From the NCBI GenBank assembly GCA_003157225.1, contig PMIZ01000137.1:12503-18289 (forward strand): a stretch of 5,787 nucleotides of DNA, in the 5' to 3' direction. A program made the position numbers and the translations under genes. The notes beneath the pieces were generated by a model that had not been told where the DNA came from, ran no database searches, and saw only the letters and a program-made list of their open reading frames with translations. This DNA comes from Actinomycetota bacterium (GTDB lineage: Bacteria > Actinomycetota > Thermoleophilia > RBG-16-64-13). Shown here piece by piece: positions 5,587 to 5,787 of this stretch (the first letter of the stretch is position 1; each line of letters starts with the position of its first letter).

Positions 5587-5618
5587 ACTATAGCCGAAGC
5601 CTCATAAGAGACTCATAA
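5587..5618 (-). promoter_or_regulatory. Possible response-regulator-activated promoter (11-bp direct repeats plus TATAGT)
   Basis: On the minus strand TTATGAG occurs twice (5618-5612 and 5607-5601), with starts exactly 11 bp apart, followed after 8 nt by TATAGT (5592-5587). Direct repeats one helical turn apart, ending just upstream of a -10 and replacing the -35, are the layout of OmpR/PhoB-family boxes. Transcription would start near 5580 and meet the hairpin at 5554-5574 and the terminator at 5505-5546. The repeat and the box are seen; activation by a response regulator is inference. Confidence 0.35.
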
Positions 5619-5678
5619 AGGCGCGGAAGCAGGCGGAGAGACTCAACCCCTGAATCTCCTGATTGCACTCGCGGCCGA

Positions 5679-5787
5679 TCAGCACGCCTCTTCGAGCGCC
5701 TCCGCGAACTGGCTGTTGTAGAGGTCGTGGTAGAAGCCGCCGCGACGCAGGAGTTCCTGATGCGTCCCCTGCTCGACGATGGCCCCC
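5679..5787 (-). CDS. ABC transporter ATP-binding protein, C-terminal end (partial)
   Basis: Only the last 35 codons are present; the 5' part lies beyond the right edge. The tail begins GAIVEQGTHQELLRRGG and ends in EALEEAC, with the stop at 5679-5681. The pattern G-x-IVE-x-GTH-x-ELL followed by Gly and FYHDLYNSQF is the conserved segment after the H-loop in exporters of the MsbA/LmrA/multidrug type, where the ATPase is fused to a six-helix membrane domain. The nucleotide-binding motifs themselves (Walker A/B, signature) are outside the window, so the exporter subtype is an inference from the tail. The transcript probably ends at the 5505-5546 hairpin. Confidence 0.85.
   Translation of the reverse strand, partial: GAIVEQGTHQELLRRGGFYHDLYNSQFAEALEEAC

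Larger units (their letters stand above)
5342..5678. other. Non-coding intergenic region with regulatory structures
   Basis: No credible protein gene lies in these 337 nt. From left to right they hold the leader and -10 of the zinc-ribbon gene, a 10-bp palindrome AGAGCGCTCT (5442-5451), a strong bidirectional terminator hairpin (5505-5546), a second hairpin (5554-5574), a minus-strand TATAGT (5587-5592), and two CTCATAA direct repeats 11 bp apart (5601-5618). The region between the ABC transporter stop and the terminator is therefore unusually rich in structure for a simple 3' end. Confidence 0.6.

Noticed and set aside
5307..5618. A 103-codon plus-strand frame across the intergenic region
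   Set aside because: It crosses the zinc-ribbon start, the terminator hairpin and the repeat region; its sequence shows no domain and no ribosome site was seen.

Overview
This is a GC-rich bacterial chromosomal segment. Starts are led by Shine-Dalgarno sequences, some starts are GTG, and small intergenic gaps hold hairpins. The zinc-ribbon membrane protein and the style of the ABC transporter tail fit a high-GC actinobacterium-like lineage, but that assignment is only a guess. I see no rRNA, tRNA, CRISPR array, insertion sequence or phage gene.

Layout, left to right. (1) 109-1794, minus: a CocE/NonD (peptidase S15-like) alpha/beta hydrolase whose nucleophile elbow carries Cys instead of Ser and whose usual Asp and His motifs are not recognisable. 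(2) 1795-1941: a divergent promoter region with a palindromic operator at 1861-1884 and a second palindrome overlapping it. (3) 1942-2562, plus: a TetR-family repressor. (4) 2574-3500, plus: a ten-helix EamA/DMT-family transporter starting at GTG, 11 nt after the repressor. (5) 3555-4649, plus: an integral membrane protein of the lysylphosphatidylglycerol-synthase TM / flippase-like family, in the same frame as the transporter and separated from it by one TGA that sits inside a perfect palindrome. (6) 4769-5341, minus: a zinc-ribbon protein with four predicted membrane helices, convergent with the preceding gene. (7) 5342-5678: an intergenic region with a promoter for the zinc-ribbon gene, a strong bidirectional terminator, a second hairpin, and an 11-bp-spaced direct repeat ahead of a TATAGT box. 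Together these look like a short minus-strand RNA unit. (8) 5679-5787, minus: the last 35 residues of an ABC transporter ATPase subunit that runs off the window.

How they may work together: the hydrolase, TetR regulator and EamA transporter form a typical substrate-responsive unit. The repressor probably binds the shared operator and controls both the hydrolase and its own gene plus the exporter, so an ester, amide or peptide-like ligand would induce both degradation and transport. The flippase-like gene may be co-transcribed as the third plus-strand gene. The zinc-ribbon protein and the ABC transporter look like separate transcription units. The most unusual points are the altered catalytic residues of the hydrolase and the possible small RNA or leader at about 5505-5580.
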